A DNA stretch of 64,000 bases from positions 3,782,001 to 3,846,000 of the forward strand of contig NZ_CP022752.1 of assembly GCF_002263515.1 (NCBI RefSeq). Direction: 5' to 3'. This stretch comes from Actinopolyspora erythraea (GTDB lineage: Bacteria; Actinomycetota; Actinomycetes; Mycobacteriales; Pseudonocardiaceae). Shown here piece after piece: positions 17,431-26,119 of this stretch. The translations under genes were made by a program, and so were the position numbers. Position 1 is the first letter of the stretch, and each line of letters starts with the position of its first letter. The notes below the pieces were generated by a model. That model was not told the DNA's origin. It saw only the letters and a list, made by a program, of their open reading frames with translations, and did not search any database.

Positions 17431-19091
17431 GCGAGCTCCCGCCCGAAGAGACCACCGCCGCCCCGGCTCCCCCACCGGACCCGTTCGAGGACTGGCAGCG
17501 ACTCGATCCGAAGGCCGTCATCGCGTCGACGGCACTGGTCCTCGCGCCGATGTTTCCGATCGTCGCGATCATGGCCGTCTCCGACGAGAACTCGGGGAGA
17601 ACGCTGGCGACCGTGGGCGTAATGCTGGGCGTGGTCGTGCTCACCCTGGTGGGATCCTGGTTGAACTGGTACTTCACCAGGTTCAGGGTCACCGCGGAAC
17701 GGTTCGAACTGCGCGAGGGCAACATCTCGCGGAGTTTCCGCTCCATCCCGCGCGAGCGCGTTCGCAGCGTCGACCTGACCGCGCCCGTGGTGCACCGGCT
17801 GCTGGGGATCTCGGTGGTCAAGATCGGCACCGGTCAGAAGGCGGGAAACGACGAACTGAAGCTGGACGCGATCAGCACGGCGCGCGCCGAGGAACTCCGC
17901 CGGTTGCTGCTGCGACCGCGCGCCGGAACCACTTCGGAAGGCGTTCCCCCACCGGTCACCGGCTCCGGGGAGGAGACCGGTACCGAGGAGCTGGCACGGA
18001 TTCGCCCGGTCTGGTACCTCTACAGCACCCTGACCGCTTCGCTGCTGTTGTTCACCTGGGCGGCCGTGGGATCGGCGCTGAGCACGCTCAGCGACGTGTT
18101 CCGCACCCTGTGGGCCGCCGACACCGCCACCGACTGGCTGTCCGACACCGCCGCGTCGGTGTGGGCCCACGTCCCGTTGTGGGCTGTCGTCGTGGCGGCC
18201 GTGGTGACGGTCCTGCTCGGTGGGCTGCTGGGGGCGCTGGCCTTCTCCCTCGAGATGTGGTGGGGGTTCCGCCTCACCAGGGAAGGGGATGCCACGTTAC
18301 GGGTGCGGCGCGGACTGCTGACCACGCGTGCCGTATCCCTGGAGCGACGGAGACTACGAGGCGTGGAGCTCGCCGAGCCGATGTTGTTGCGGCTGGCCGG
18401 TGGCAGCAGGCTCACCGCCGTGGCGACCGGGCTGGAGCACGGCGAAACGTCGGGGCGCTCCGACAACAAGGTTCTGCTCCCGCCGGCACCGCGCGGTGTG
18501 GCGGGGCGGATCGGCGCCCTGGTGCTGGATCGTTCCGGCACGTTGGAGGACGGCACGCCGCTGCGGGTCCATCCGCGCGTCGCACTGCGACGGCGCCTGT
18601 CGCGGGTGCTGCTACCCGCGATGCTCCTAGCGGCCGCGCTCGCCGTGGCGGCTCACCAGAGCGGGGCGGTTCCGTGGTGGAGCTGGCTCGTGCCGTTGGG
18701 GGCCGCGCTGCCCGCCTCGGTTCTCGCGTGGGACGCCTACCGCAACCTCGGACACGGTCACCGCGACGAGTACCTCGTCACCCGTTACGGAACGGGGGTC
18801 AAGCGCACCGTGCTGCTGCAGCGCGAGGGGATCATCGGGTGGCGCATCAGCCAGTCACCGCTGCAACGGCTCACTGGGCTGCTCACGGTCAGTGCCACCA
18901 CGGCCGCGGGGAACGGATACTACTCCGTTCGTGATGCCGGGACCGAGCAGGGCCTGTCGTTCGCCGAGAGCTGTGTTCCGGGACTACTCTCCCCATTTCT
19001 GGAAAAGAATTCGGATTTCACCTCGGAATCCGGCGATTCACCCGACGGCACGTCCCACGAAAGAACAACAAAACGAACCGACCACCCGTGA
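17427..19091 (+). CDS. Multi-PH-domain membrane protein (YdbT-like)
   Basis: A 554-residue membrane protein with bPH2 repeats: FRVTAERFELREGNISRSFR, a second near residue 290 (ATLRVRRGLLTTRAVSLERR) and a third near 455 (HRDEYLVTRYGTGVKRTVLL). The repeats are separated by paired transmembrane segments. It starts with GTG overlapping the stop of the YdbS-like gene, the usual arrangement for this pair. The C-terminal 30 residues are Ser/Asp/Thr-rich and less GC-rich at DNA level than the rest. Function is not established. Confidence 0.82.
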   Translation: MSELPPEETTAAPAPPPDPFEDWQRLDPKAVIASTALVLAPMFPIVAIMAVSDENSGRTLATVGVMLGVVVLTLVGSWLNWYFTRFRVTAERFELREGNISRSFRSIPRERVRSVDLTAPVVHRLLGISVVKIGTGQKAGNDELKLDAISTARAEELRRLLLRPRAGTTSEGVPPPVTGSGEETGTEELARIRPVWYLYSTLTASLLLFTWAAVGSALSTLSDVFRTLWAADTATDWLSDTAASVWAHVPLWAVVVAAVVTVLLGGLLGALAFSLEMWWGFRLTREGDATLRVRRGLLTTRAVSLERRRLRGVELAEPMLLRLAGGSRLTAVATGLEHGETSGRSDNKVLLPPAPRGVAGRIGALVLDRSGTLEDGTPLRVHPRVALRRRLSRVLLPAMLLAAALAVAAHQSGAVPWWSWLVPLGAALPASVLAWDAYRNLGHGHRDEYLVTRYGTGVKRTVLLQREGIIGWRISQSPLQRLTGLLTVSATTAAGNGYYSVRDAGTEQGLSFAESCVPGLLSPFLEKNSDFTSESGDSPDGTSHERTTKRTDHP

Positions 19092-19264
19092 GCGCGGATC
19101 AGCCGCGGTGGAACCCCACGGTTCGAACCGCCGAAAACGACTGATTCTCGCGGAGAACGCGAATCGGTCCCGCGACCACGACGGGGAACGAAAATCCCGC
19201 GTCGGGAAACGTCCCGTGGAACGGCCTCCGCCTCCGCCGTTCTCCAGAGCGGGGGAACCACCGT

Positions 19265-19471
19265 TCACGGGGTGTCCTCACGCCCCCGAGGGGAATCGCC
19301 CTTGAGCATGTTGAGGAACAGCCCCCACTGCCGAATCCCCACCGACAACTGCCCGGCGAGGCGATTCTTGCTGTCTCTGACCCGAACCACGGTGCTGGCG
19401 AAACCCACTTCCACGCACTGCCCCTGCCCCTGAGTACGAGTACTACTACGCCATGAAAAGAGTTCACTCAT
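19265..19471 (-). CDS. DUF397 domain protein
   Basis: A 68-residue protein beginning MSELFSWRSSTRTQGQGQCV and continuing with VVRVRDSKNR, the DUF397 pattern. In actinomycetes such genes usually lie directly behind an XRE/DUF5753 regulator gene, as here: its ATG abuts the regulator's stop codon with no spacing. Pairs of this kind (BldB- or WhiJ-associated) are linked to developmental control in Streptomyces; the role of this one is unknown. Confidence 0.88.
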   Translation of the reverse strand: MSELFSWRSSTRTQGQGQCVEVGFASTVVRVRDSKNRLAGQLSVGIRQWGLFLNMLKGDSPRGREDTP

Positions 19472-20320
19472 CTACAACTCCCCTATACGTGCCTCCAACA
19501 CGCGCGACGATTCCTCGAAACCGGCGGCGTGCGCACGTAAATGATCCATCATGGCGTCGTAGTTCGACAGTTCGTTCTCCCTTTCGAGGTACCAACCGCC
19601 CACGTGTGTCTCCACGTAGACCACGTCGGGATCGACGTGATCGGAGTACCGCAGAATCACGAACGGACCGACCTGGGCAGGGTGCGCGTCCGTGTCCAGC
19701 GGCATGACCTGTATCGCGACGTTCCCCCGCTCCGACAGGCGCAACAGGTGTTCGAGCTGCTCGCGCAGCACTCGCTTCCCACCCGCCGTCCTGCGCAGCG
19801 CGGCCTCCCCGATCACCGCCCACAGCCGGAGCGGGTCGTCCCCATCGATCCGCTGCTGCCGCCGCAGCCGCAGCTCGGCCCTTCGTTGGATCTCCCGCTC
19901 GTCCGCGTCGATGAGGGTGGCTCTGGTGATGGCGTGCGCGTACTCCTCCGTCTGCAGCAGCCCGGGAACCGCGTCGGGCTCGTAGGTCTCGATCGAGGCG
20001 GCCTCGGCCTCCAGGCCGATGTAGGTCTCGTACCACTCGGGCAGGATGTCGCTGTACGACTGCCACCAACCGCGCGCCCGGGCGTCCCGTGCCAGTCCGA
20101 GCAGCCGCTGCCTGCCCGCTCCGTCCACACCGTAGAACTCGAGCAACGCGGCGACGTCGCTGACCGTGGGCGAGCGCTTGGCGGTCTCGAAGCGGCCGAT
20201 CTTGGCCTGGGTGCACCCGAGGTACTCAGCGGCCTGCTGCTGAGTGACTTCACGAACGGCACGCAGTCTGCGGAGTTCGGCCGCGAGCCTGCGGCGCCGC
20301 ACCGTCGGACTCACTGTCAT
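19472..20320 (-). CDS. XRE-family regulator with DUF5753 domain
   Basis: A 282-residue protein. The N-terminal helix-turn-helix is TQQQAAEYLGCTQAKIGRFE, and the rest is a DUF5753 domain (YIGLEAEAASIETYEPDAVP, then LLQTEEYA). It is the WhiJ-like partner of the DUF397 gene immediately downstream. ATG 20320 is chosen over 20341, which would add seven residues. The 134 bases upstream to the poxB stop probably carry its promoter. Confidence 0.88.
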   Translation of the reverse strand: MTVSPTVRRRRLAAELRRLRAVREVTQQQAAEYLGCTQAKIGRFETAKRSPTVSDVAALLEFYGVDGAGRQRLLGLARDARARGWWQSYSDILPEWYETYIGLEAEAASIETYEPDAVPGLLQTEEYAHAITRATLIDADEREIQRRAELRLRRQQRIDGDDPLRLWAVIGEAALRRTAGGKRVLREQLEHLLRLSERGNVAIQVMPLDTDAHPAQVGPFVILRYSDHVDPDVVYVETHVGGWYLERENELSNYDAMMDHLRAHAAGFEESSRVLEARIGEL

Positions 20321-20454
20321 GTCCCCAGTTTGCTCGCGCAACCGCGCAGCGTCACCACACTGTTACGCGATCAACTCCGCCCGGGGCCGGCCGCGGCTGG
20401 ACAACGGTCCCACACGGCCCTTCCACCCGTTCCGGGTGAACCGGTGGTGCCGGT

Positions 20455-22188
20455 TCAGGGCCTGGGGATGTTGCGCAGATTGCTGCGCGCCAGGCGAACC
20501 ATCTTCCCGACACCACCGGCCAGAACCGTTCTGCTCACGGCCAGTGCGAACCCCTTGACCTGGTCACCGGTGATGTGCGGCGGAATGGACATCGCGTTCG
20601 GATCGGTGACCACGTCGACCACGGCGGGCCCCGGATGGGACAGCGCGTCCCGCAGCGCCACCCGGACCTCGTCCGGACGCCGCACCCGCACGGAGTAGAT
20701 CCCGAGCGCCCCTGCCAGCGCCGCGAAGTCCACCGGATCGTGGTCGGTGCCGTGGTCGGGCATGCCGTCCACGAGCATCTCCAGCTTCACCATCCCCAGC
20801 GAAGCGTTGTTGAACAGCACCACCTTCACCGGCAGTCGCAGACTGTGCAGCGTCAGCAGTTCTCCCAGCAGCATGGACAGCCCACCGTCACCGGCCATGG
20901 CCACGACCTGCCTGTTCTCGTCGGCCAGCTGGGCGCCGATCGCGTGCGGCAGGGCGTTGGCCATCGAACCGTGGATGAACGAACCGAGCATTCTGCGCCT
21001 GCCGTTCGGCGTGACGTAGCGGGCGGACCAGACGTTGCACATCCCGGTATCCACTGTGAACACCGCGTCCTCGCTGGCGAGGTCGTCGAGCACGTCGGCG
21101 ACGTACTCGGGGTGGATCGGGATCCGCTTGTCCACGTCCCTGGTGTAGGCCTCGACCACGCTTTCCAGCGTGTCCGCGTGCTCACGCAGCATCTGGTCCA
21201 AAAAGGACCTGTCGGTCTTGGTGTCCAGGTGCGGCAGCACCGCCCGGATGGTCTCGGCCACGTCGCCCTGCACCGCGACGTCCAGCACGGTGCGCCGCGC
21301 CAGGTGGGACGGTTCTATGTCCACCTGCACGGTGTTGGACTGCGGCAGGAAGTCGTCGTAGGGGAAGTCCGTCCCCAGCAGCACCACGAGGTCGGCGCGG
21401 TGCATCGCCTCGTGGCAGGCCCCGTAGCCCAGCAGGCCGCTCATCCCCACGTCGTAGGGGTTGTCGTACTGGATCCACTCCTTGCCGCGCAGCGCGTGCC
21501 CCACCGGCGCCTTGAGAGTCTCCGCCAGCCGCATCACCTCGTCGTGGGCGTACCGGGTTCCCGCACCGCAGAAGAGCATGACTCGTTCGGCGGAGTTCAA
21601 CGCCCGCGCCAGCTCCCGCAGCTGGGACTCGGGCGGAACCACGGTCGGCGGCTGGCAGTGCACCGCGCCCTGTCGAACCGGGTTGACCGCGGCGCGCTGC
21701 GCCACGTCACCCGGCATCACCAGCACCGACACCCCTCGACTGCCCGCGGCCGTCTGCAGCGCGCTGCGCAGCAGCCTGGGCATCTGCTCCGGCTGGGAGA
21801 GCACCTCGCAGAGGTGGCTGCACTCGTTGAACATCCGCTCCGGGTGGGTTTCCTGGAAGAAGCCGGTGCCGATCTGGGCCGAGGGGATCTGCGAGGCCAG
21901 CGCCAGCACGGGAGCCCCGCTGCGGTGGGCGTCGAACAGCCCGTTTATCAGGTGCAGATTGCCGGGACCACAGCTTCCCGCGCAGACGGCCAGTTCGCCG
22001 GTGAGCTGGGCCTCGGCCGCCGCCGCGAACGCGGCGCTCTCCTCGTGCCGCACGTGGATCCACTCGATGCCGTCGGTGCGCCGGACGGCGTCCACGACGG
22101 GGTTGAGACTGTCCCCGACGATGCCGTAGATCCGTCGGACCCCCGCCTCGACGAGTACCTCGATGAACTGGTCGGCCACTGTCGGCAT
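20455..22188 (-). CDS. poxB: Pyruvate dehydrogenase (quinone)
   Basis: A 577-residue thiamine diphosphate enzyme. The N-terminal domain has YGIVGDSLNPVVDA and the catalytic-glutamate segment IHVRHEESAAFAA. The C-terminal domain has the ThDP/Mg motif MAGDGGLSMLLGEL continuing to LFNNASLGMVK. Length and layout match E. coli PoxB, a peripheral membrane enzyme that oxidises pyruvate to acetate and CO2 and reduces quinone. ATG 22188 follows GGAG. The frame remains open for another 290 codons upstream, but that stretch overlaps the oppositely oriented peroxiredoxin gene. Confidence 0.86.
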   Translation of the reverse strand: MPTVADQFIEVLVEAGVRRIYGIVGDSLNPVVDAVRRTDGIEWIHVRHEESAAFAAAAEAQLTGELAVCAGSCGPGNLHLINGLFDAHRSGAPVLALASQIPSAQIGTGFFQETHPERMFNECSHLCEVLSQPEQMPRLLRSALQTAAGSRGVSVLVMPGDVAQRAAVNPVRQGAVHCQPPTVVPPESQLRELARALNSAERVMLFCGAGTRYAHDEVMRLAETLKAPVGHALRGKEWIQYDNPYDVGMSGLLGYGACHEAMHRADLVVLLGTDFPYDDFLPQSNTVQVDIEPSHLARRTVLDVAVQGDVAETIRAVLPHLDTKTDRSFLDQMLREHADTLESVVEAYTRDVDKRIPIHPEYVADVLDDLASEDAVFTVDTGMCNVWSARYVTPNGRRRMLGSFIHGSMANALPHAIGAQLADENRQVVAMAGDGGLSMLLGELLTLHSLRLPVKVVLFNNASLGMVKLEMLVDGMPDHGTDHDPVDFAALAGALGIYSVRVRRPDEVRVALRDALSHPGPAVVDVVTDPNAMSIPPHITGDQVKGFALAVSRTVLAGGVGKMVRLARSNLRNIPRP

Positions 22189-22431
22189 GGCTGCTCCAAC
22201 GAGAACTACGGGTGTAGGCGTGCCCGCCCGGCGCGCGCCACGACCGGTGGTGGCGCCGCGCGGGTCCCAACCAGCGACCCTCACCGCCCGTACGGGTTCC
22301 CGCAACTCGGGGAAGTCGCAGTCGGGGTCGGGAACCGCGCAGTCACCCGTTCGGAGGAAATGAGTAACGATGCGCGCTCCCCTCGCGATCTCACCGGCGA
22401 CCCAAAAAGATGATCTCGGGAAAGGAAAGTG

Positions 22432-22599
22432 GTGAACGTCCGCGTTTACACCCTGTCCGCCATCGCGGTGACCGCCTCGGCCGTGGCCGGACTCTGGTTC
22501 GGCGCCATCATGGCCAACGCCGATGTGTTCCGTTCCGAACGACCGGCGGCGGAGTCGAACCACTCGGTGATCTCGAACACAACGACACCGCGTCCGTAG
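22432..22599 (+). CDS. Small secreted or membrane peptide, hypothetical
   Basis: A 55-residue reading frame too short for many gene callers. It starts at GTG 22432 (or GTG 22429) right after GGGAAAGGAAAG. One hydrophobic segment, TLSAIAVTASAVAGLWFGAI, is followed by a short polar Ser/Thr/Asn/Pro-rich tail. Third codon positions are almost all G or C, as in neighbouring genes. It could be a small membrane protein or a secreted peptide; I do not recognise it. Confidence 0.55.
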   Translation: MNVRVYTLSAIAVTASAVAGLWFGAIMANADVFRSERPAAESNHSVISNTTTPRP

Positions 22600-22626
22600 C
22601 CGGACGGCATCGGCTAGCGTCGGGGC

Positions 22627-23094
22627 ATGACAGCGAAACTCTCGACGGGCGATGCCGCCCCCGACTTCACCCTGACCGACGCCGACGGCAACTCCGTGAC
22701 GCTCTCCGACTACCGGGGGAAATCGGTGGTCGTGTACTTCTACCCGGCCGCCGGTACCCCCGGTTGCACCACGGAGGCCTGCGACTTCCGGGACAGTCTG
22801 GGGGAGCTGGACGGCGCCGGGTTCGCGGTGCTGGGGATCTCGCCCGACAAACCGGCCAAGCTGGCCGAGTTCCGCGACGCCGAGGGCCTGACCTTCCCGC
22901 TGCTGTCCGACCCGGACCACGAGGTCATGACCGAGTGGGGGGCCTACGGTGAGAAGCAGAACTACGGCAAGACCGTGCAGGGCGTGATCCGCTCGACGTT
23001 CGTGGTGGACCCGGACGGCAAGGTGGCGCAGGCGATGTACAACGTCAAGGCCACCGGGCACGTCGACCGGCTGCGCCGCGAGATCGGAGTCTGA
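22627..23094 (+). CDS. bcp: Thioredoxin-dependent thiol peroxidase (Bcp/PrxQ)
   Basis: A 155-residue peroxiredoxin of the Bcp/PrxQ group. The peroxidatic Cys47 and resolving Cys52 are in GTPGCTTEACDF, five residues apart as in E. coli Bcp. It reduces hydrogen peroxide and organic hydroperoxides using thioredoxin in the cytoplasm. It lies 28 bases after the small peptide gene, so both may share a transcript. Confidence 0.93.
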   Translation: MTAKLSTGDAAPDFTLTDADGNSVTLSDYRGKSVVVYFYPAAGTPGCTTEACDFRDSLGELDGAGFAVLGISPDKPAKLAEFRDAEGLTFPLLSDPDHEVMTEWGAYGEKQNYGKTVQGVIRSTFVVDPDGKVAQAMYNVKATGHVDRLRREIGV

Positions 23095-23360
23095 GGGACT
23101 TCGACGGTGAGGCGGTGATCACCGCTCACCGACGGTAACGGTGCGGCCCGAGGTGACGAGGGCCGCGCGGAACCGCGAAGTCCGCCGGGACGAGTTCCTC
23201 GGACCGGCGAAGTGGGGCCCGTTCCCGGCGCGGGCCCGACACGCGCCGCGTTCGAACCAGCCGGACGCCCGGGCACTTCCGCCGGACCCGCGTACCGGCT
23301 CGCACGCCCCGAGCGAGGTTCCGTCGAACGCCCGGCGGAAACCGGGGCGGCGGAACTCCA

Positions 23361-24119
23361 CTAGTACAGCGCCAGGTAGACCGCGACCGCCGCGGCGATC
23401 AGCACCACCGACCAGCGCAGCACCGTTGGCGGGAGCCGCCGCGCGAGCTTGCCACCCGCGTATCCCCCCAGCAGGGTGCTGGGGACCAGTGTCAGCACCG
23501 CGAGCCATTCCACCGGCGCGAGCAGCGCGTAGATCACCAGTGTGACCACGCTGCCGAGCAGGCTCAGCCAGTTCTTGGCAGCGTTGAGGACCCTGAGCTC
23601 GGCGTTGGCCGTCAGCACGAGGATCACCACCAGGATCACGCTGCGGGCACCGCCGAAGTAACCGCCGTAGACCGAGGCCAGCAGGATCCCGACCGTGAGC
23701 AGTACCGTCCGATCCGGACCGTGTTGGTCGGGGTTGCCCAGCCAGGCGCGGATCCGGTTCTGGAACGCCATCAGTACCGCCGACAGCCCCACCAGAGCTG
23801 GGACCACCGCGTCGAAAACGGAGCCGGGCAGGGTGAGCAGCAGGGCGCAGCCACCCACCGAACCGAGCACGGCCGCGATGGAGGTCGGCAGCAGTCTGCG
23901 GCCGTTGCGCGCCAGATCGCGGCGCTGGCCGAGTGCCGCCCCGACGAACCCCGGCCCCTGCGCCACCGCGTTGGTCACGTTGGCGGCCAGCGGGGACAGC
24001 CCGGTGCCGAGCAGCGCGGGGAAGACCAGCAACGACCCGCCGCCAGCCACGGCGTTGACGCCGCCGGAGAGGAATCCGACGAGCACGAGCAGCGACAGTT
24101 CGAGCCATTCGGGAAGCAC
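23361..24119 (-). CDS. TauE/SafE-family sulfite/sulfonate exporter-like permease
   Basis: A 252-residue membrane protein with about eight hydrophobic segments. FLSGGVNAVAGGGSLLVFPAL near the N-terminus and YGGYFGGARSVILVVIL in the second half are the internally repeated TauE/SafE signature. Members move sulfite, sulfoacetate or other anions; the substrate here is unknown and no sulfur gene is adjacent. It starts with GTG at 24119. The 266 bases between it and bcp hold no visible feature. Confidence 0.85.
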   Translation of the reverse strand: MLPEWLELSLLVLVGFLSGGVNAVAGGGSLLVFPALLGTGLSPLAANVTNAVAQGPGFVGAALGQRRDLARNGRRLLPTSIAAVLGSVGGCALLLTLPGSVFDAVVPALVGLSAVLMAFQNRIRAWLGNPDQHGPDRTVLLTVGILLASVYGGYFGGARSVILVVILVLTANAELRVLNAAKNWLSLLGSVVTLVIYALLAPVEWLAVLTLVPSTLLGGYAGGKLARRLPPTVLRWSVVLIAAAVAVYLALY

Positions 24120-24254
24120 GGCGGAAACCTAGCCGTTCCGGTACGCGCTCCTCCGCACGGGGAGAGATTCGGCACTCGTGGGCCGTTCGGAGCTCACCGA
24201 ACGATTCACTCGAACAACCTCCCGACGGGCGACCCGGCTGCTACTGTCCGCCGC

Positions 24255-24624
24255 ATGCGGAACTAGGGGTGGATTCTCAACGAGGAGGACCGAGAGGCGT
24301 CCGTCACCGAAACGACCGACACCACCGCAGAAAACTCCACTGCGGACACCCTTACCGGGATGGATGAGGACGGTGTGGTCACGGTTTCGGTGACGAGCGA
24401 AGCGGACGTCGTTTCGGTCGAACTCGCACGAACGGGCGGGACACCGTCGCGGCTTCCGAGCTGCGGCACAGAGTGCTCTCGGCTGCCAACGCGGCCACCA
24501 TCCGGGCGCTGGCCGAACAGCTCGAAGCCGCGGACGGGCAGGAACCGGCAACGGGCACCGACTCCCGGAAAACCGATGGAGAGCGATCCGACGACGAGAC
24601 TCCCCTGAAACGCCGAAGCGGTGA
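24255..24624 (+). pseudogene. Broken small gene at head of type VII-like locus (YbaB-like?)
   Basis: Three reading frames must be joined to make one coding-like protein. Frame A gives ASVTETTDTTAENSTADTLT, then DEDGVVTVSVTSEADVVSVE. After the GGG at 24434-24436 the coding signal (high G/C third positions) moves to a second frame with DTVAASELRHRVLSAANAAT. After CCCC at 24602-24605 it must move again to reach the TGA at 24622, which overlaps the next GTG. Each change equals loss of one base in a homopolymer. An in-frame TAG at 24264 follows ATG CGG AAC. Family assignment is tentative. Confidence 0.5.
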
Positions 24625-25013
24625 ATCGGCTGCTCGACGCCGTGACCGAAGACGTACAGCGGTTCGCACAACAGCGGTTCGCACAACAGCTGTCCGAACG
24701 AGTCGACGTACCGAGCAGCATGAGCAGCTCCGGCGGTCACGTGTCCGGGACAGGACAGCGAGGACAGATCACCGAGATCACGATCGACCCGAGGTGGGCC
24801 TCCAGCGCGCGGAACTCGGAGATCGAGTCGGAACTCACCGACCTGTTGCGCAGGCTCAAGAGCGCGGACTCACCGGGCGAGCTGGCGCAGGGGCCGAGCA
24901 GTTCGAACATCGACGAGCTGAATGCGCTGGTCAGCGATCCACAGCGATTTCTCCGCAGGCTCGGACTGACACCTCCTGCCCGGACCGACACAAACGGAAC
25001 GGGAACACGATGA
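24621..25013 (+). CDS. YbaB/EbfC-like protein of type VII-like locus
   Basis: A 130-residue protein. The segment GQRGQITEITIDPRWAS, then an acidic helix IESELTDLLRRL, resembles the YbaB-like proteins that often precede WXG/EspC genes in actinomycetes. The N-terminal region contains a tandem 15-base duplication (24660-24689) that repeats RFAQQ. The GTG start overlaps the reconstructed stop of the broken upstream gene, and its stop overlaps the next ATG (ATGA). Role unknown. Confidence 0.65.
   Translation: MNRLLDAVTEDVQRFAQQRFAQQLSERVDVPSSMSSSGGHVSGTGQRGQITEITIDPRWASSARNSEIESELTDLLRRLKSADSPGELAQGPSSSNIDELNALVSDPQRFLRRLGLTPPARTDTNGTGTR
24660..24689 (+). repeat. Tandem 15-base direct duplication inside a CDS
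   Basis: CGGTTCGCACAACAG occurs twice in a row with no mismatch. It is in frame and repeats five residues in the YbaB-like protein. This is a recent slippage or duplication event by its perfect identity. Confidence 0.9.
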
Positions 25014-25351
25014 CTCCTCCCGACAGTCAGGCCATCGAGGTCGCCCTCGATGCGATGCGCTCGGACGCCGAGGTATGGAGGACGGCCGCCGGAGATCTCA
25101 CGAAACCCGCGGACACCGTCGACGGATTGACCCTGACGGCTGCGGACGTGTCCGTGTGGGCCGCCGAGCACGGGTTCGACAGCACCTACGAGCAGGCCCG
25201 CGTGACGATTCGGCAGATGCTCTCCAAAGCGGAGGAGTACTTCCGAGTGATCGGTGACAACCTCAACACGGCCGCGGACCAGTACGAGAACGATTACCTC
25301 AGGGCCGCGGAGAACCTGAACGGCATAAGTTCGGAGATGGGCGAAAACTGA
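25010..25351 (+). CDS. EspC/WXG-like type VII secretion-associated protein
   Basis: A 113-residue all-helical protein: AIEVALDAMRSDAEVWRTAA, then a second long helix YEQARVTIRQMLSKAEEYF, then DNLNTAADQYENDYLRAAEN. The helix-turn-helix hairpin and the C-terminal YENDYLRA (a YxxxD/E-like signal) fit EspC/WXG-type substrates of type VII secretion. It overlaps the upstream gene by 4 bases and is one base before the next ATG. No ESX core components are in the window. Confidence 0.7.
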   Translation: MTPPDSQAIEVALDAMRSDAEVWRTAAGDLTKPADTVDGLTLTAADVSVWAAEHGFDSTYEQARVTIRQMLSKAEEYFRVIGDNLNTAADQYENDYLRAAENLNGISSEMGEN

Positions 25352-25352
25352 C

Positions 25353-26119
25353 ATGAGCTCTGCCACCGCGAGTCAACGAGCGGCCGAAAAGGCAACCGAG
25401 ATCGAGGCGAAGGTCAACGAGTTCTTCGGCGCGGTCAACGACGTTCTGAGCTGGGTACCGGATTCGCTTTCCCACCTGATCGACCCCATCATGCGTGGTC
25501 TCGAACAACTCAGGGACAAGCGCAGGGAGTTCTGGCGAGAGGTGAGCGAGCTCTGGGAGCAACCCGGGCACCCCGAACGACTGCGGGAAACCGCCGAGCA
25601 GTGGGAATCCGCCGTCGGCAACGAGGTCGCGAGCATCGCGGGGGCATCAGCCTCAACAACCTGCGCACCTCCCGCGAGTGGAACGGCCGGGCCGCCGAGG
25701 CGTACCGGGACCTCGTTCCCTCCCAGGCCGACGGACTCGGCGAGATCGAGTTGTTCGCTGAGCAGCTGCGGACGTCCCTGGAGAGCCTCGCCAACTCCAT
25801 CGAGACGTTCTGGCTGGCAGTCAAGAGCGCGTTCGTGGTTTTCGTAGTGGGTGCCGTGGGTGCTATCGCCACCGCCTGCACCGTGGTCGGCATCCCGGCC
25901 ACGATCGGGGCGATCGCGACGGCCGTCGGTGTCTCGCTCGGCCTCGTCATCACCGCCGTGACGGCCCTCAACTCACACGTCAACACGATCGAGCCCCAGC
26001 AGTCCGCCCTCAACGAGAAGATTCACGACCTCGGCACCGAGTGGGCGAAGACGAACGCGGAGCTCTCCGACTCGACCACCCGCGACGGTGATCGCTCGAA
26101 TTGGGAGCTCGACTCGTGA
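25353..26119 (+). pseudogene. WXG-like membrane protein gene, interrupted by a -1 frameshift
   Basis: From ATG 25353 a coding frame gives AAEKATEIEAKVNEFFGAVN and continues to VGNEVASIAG. At GGGGG (25640-25644) the coding signal moves to the next frame, giving ISLNNLRTSREWNGRAAEAY and two hydrophobic segments before a TGA at 26119. Adding one G restores a 255-residue protein. EWNGRAAEAY is the WXG-like turn. The reconstructed protein would be a WXG-domain protein with two C-terminal transmembrane helices. Its stop overlaps the next start (GTGA), so the original frame was clearly continuous. It is a pseudogene, a sequencing error or, less likely, a recoding site. Confidence 0.75.

Noticed and set aside
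20455..22188. Acetolactate synthase large subunit
   Set aside because: Length, C-terminal membrane-end character and close PoxB-like motifs fit pyruvate:quinone oxidoreductase; no ilv genes are nearby.
22189..23061. Extension of the poxB frame by about 290 codons upstream
   Set aside because: The extension overlaps bcp on the opposite strand, and the standard PoxB N-terminus with a ribosome binding site starts at 22188.
25353..26119. Programmed frameshifting in the WXG-like gene
   Set aside because: A plain GGGGG run without a slippery heptamer or clear downstream structure, and similar run losses in a neighbouring gene, make a deletion or sequence error more likely.
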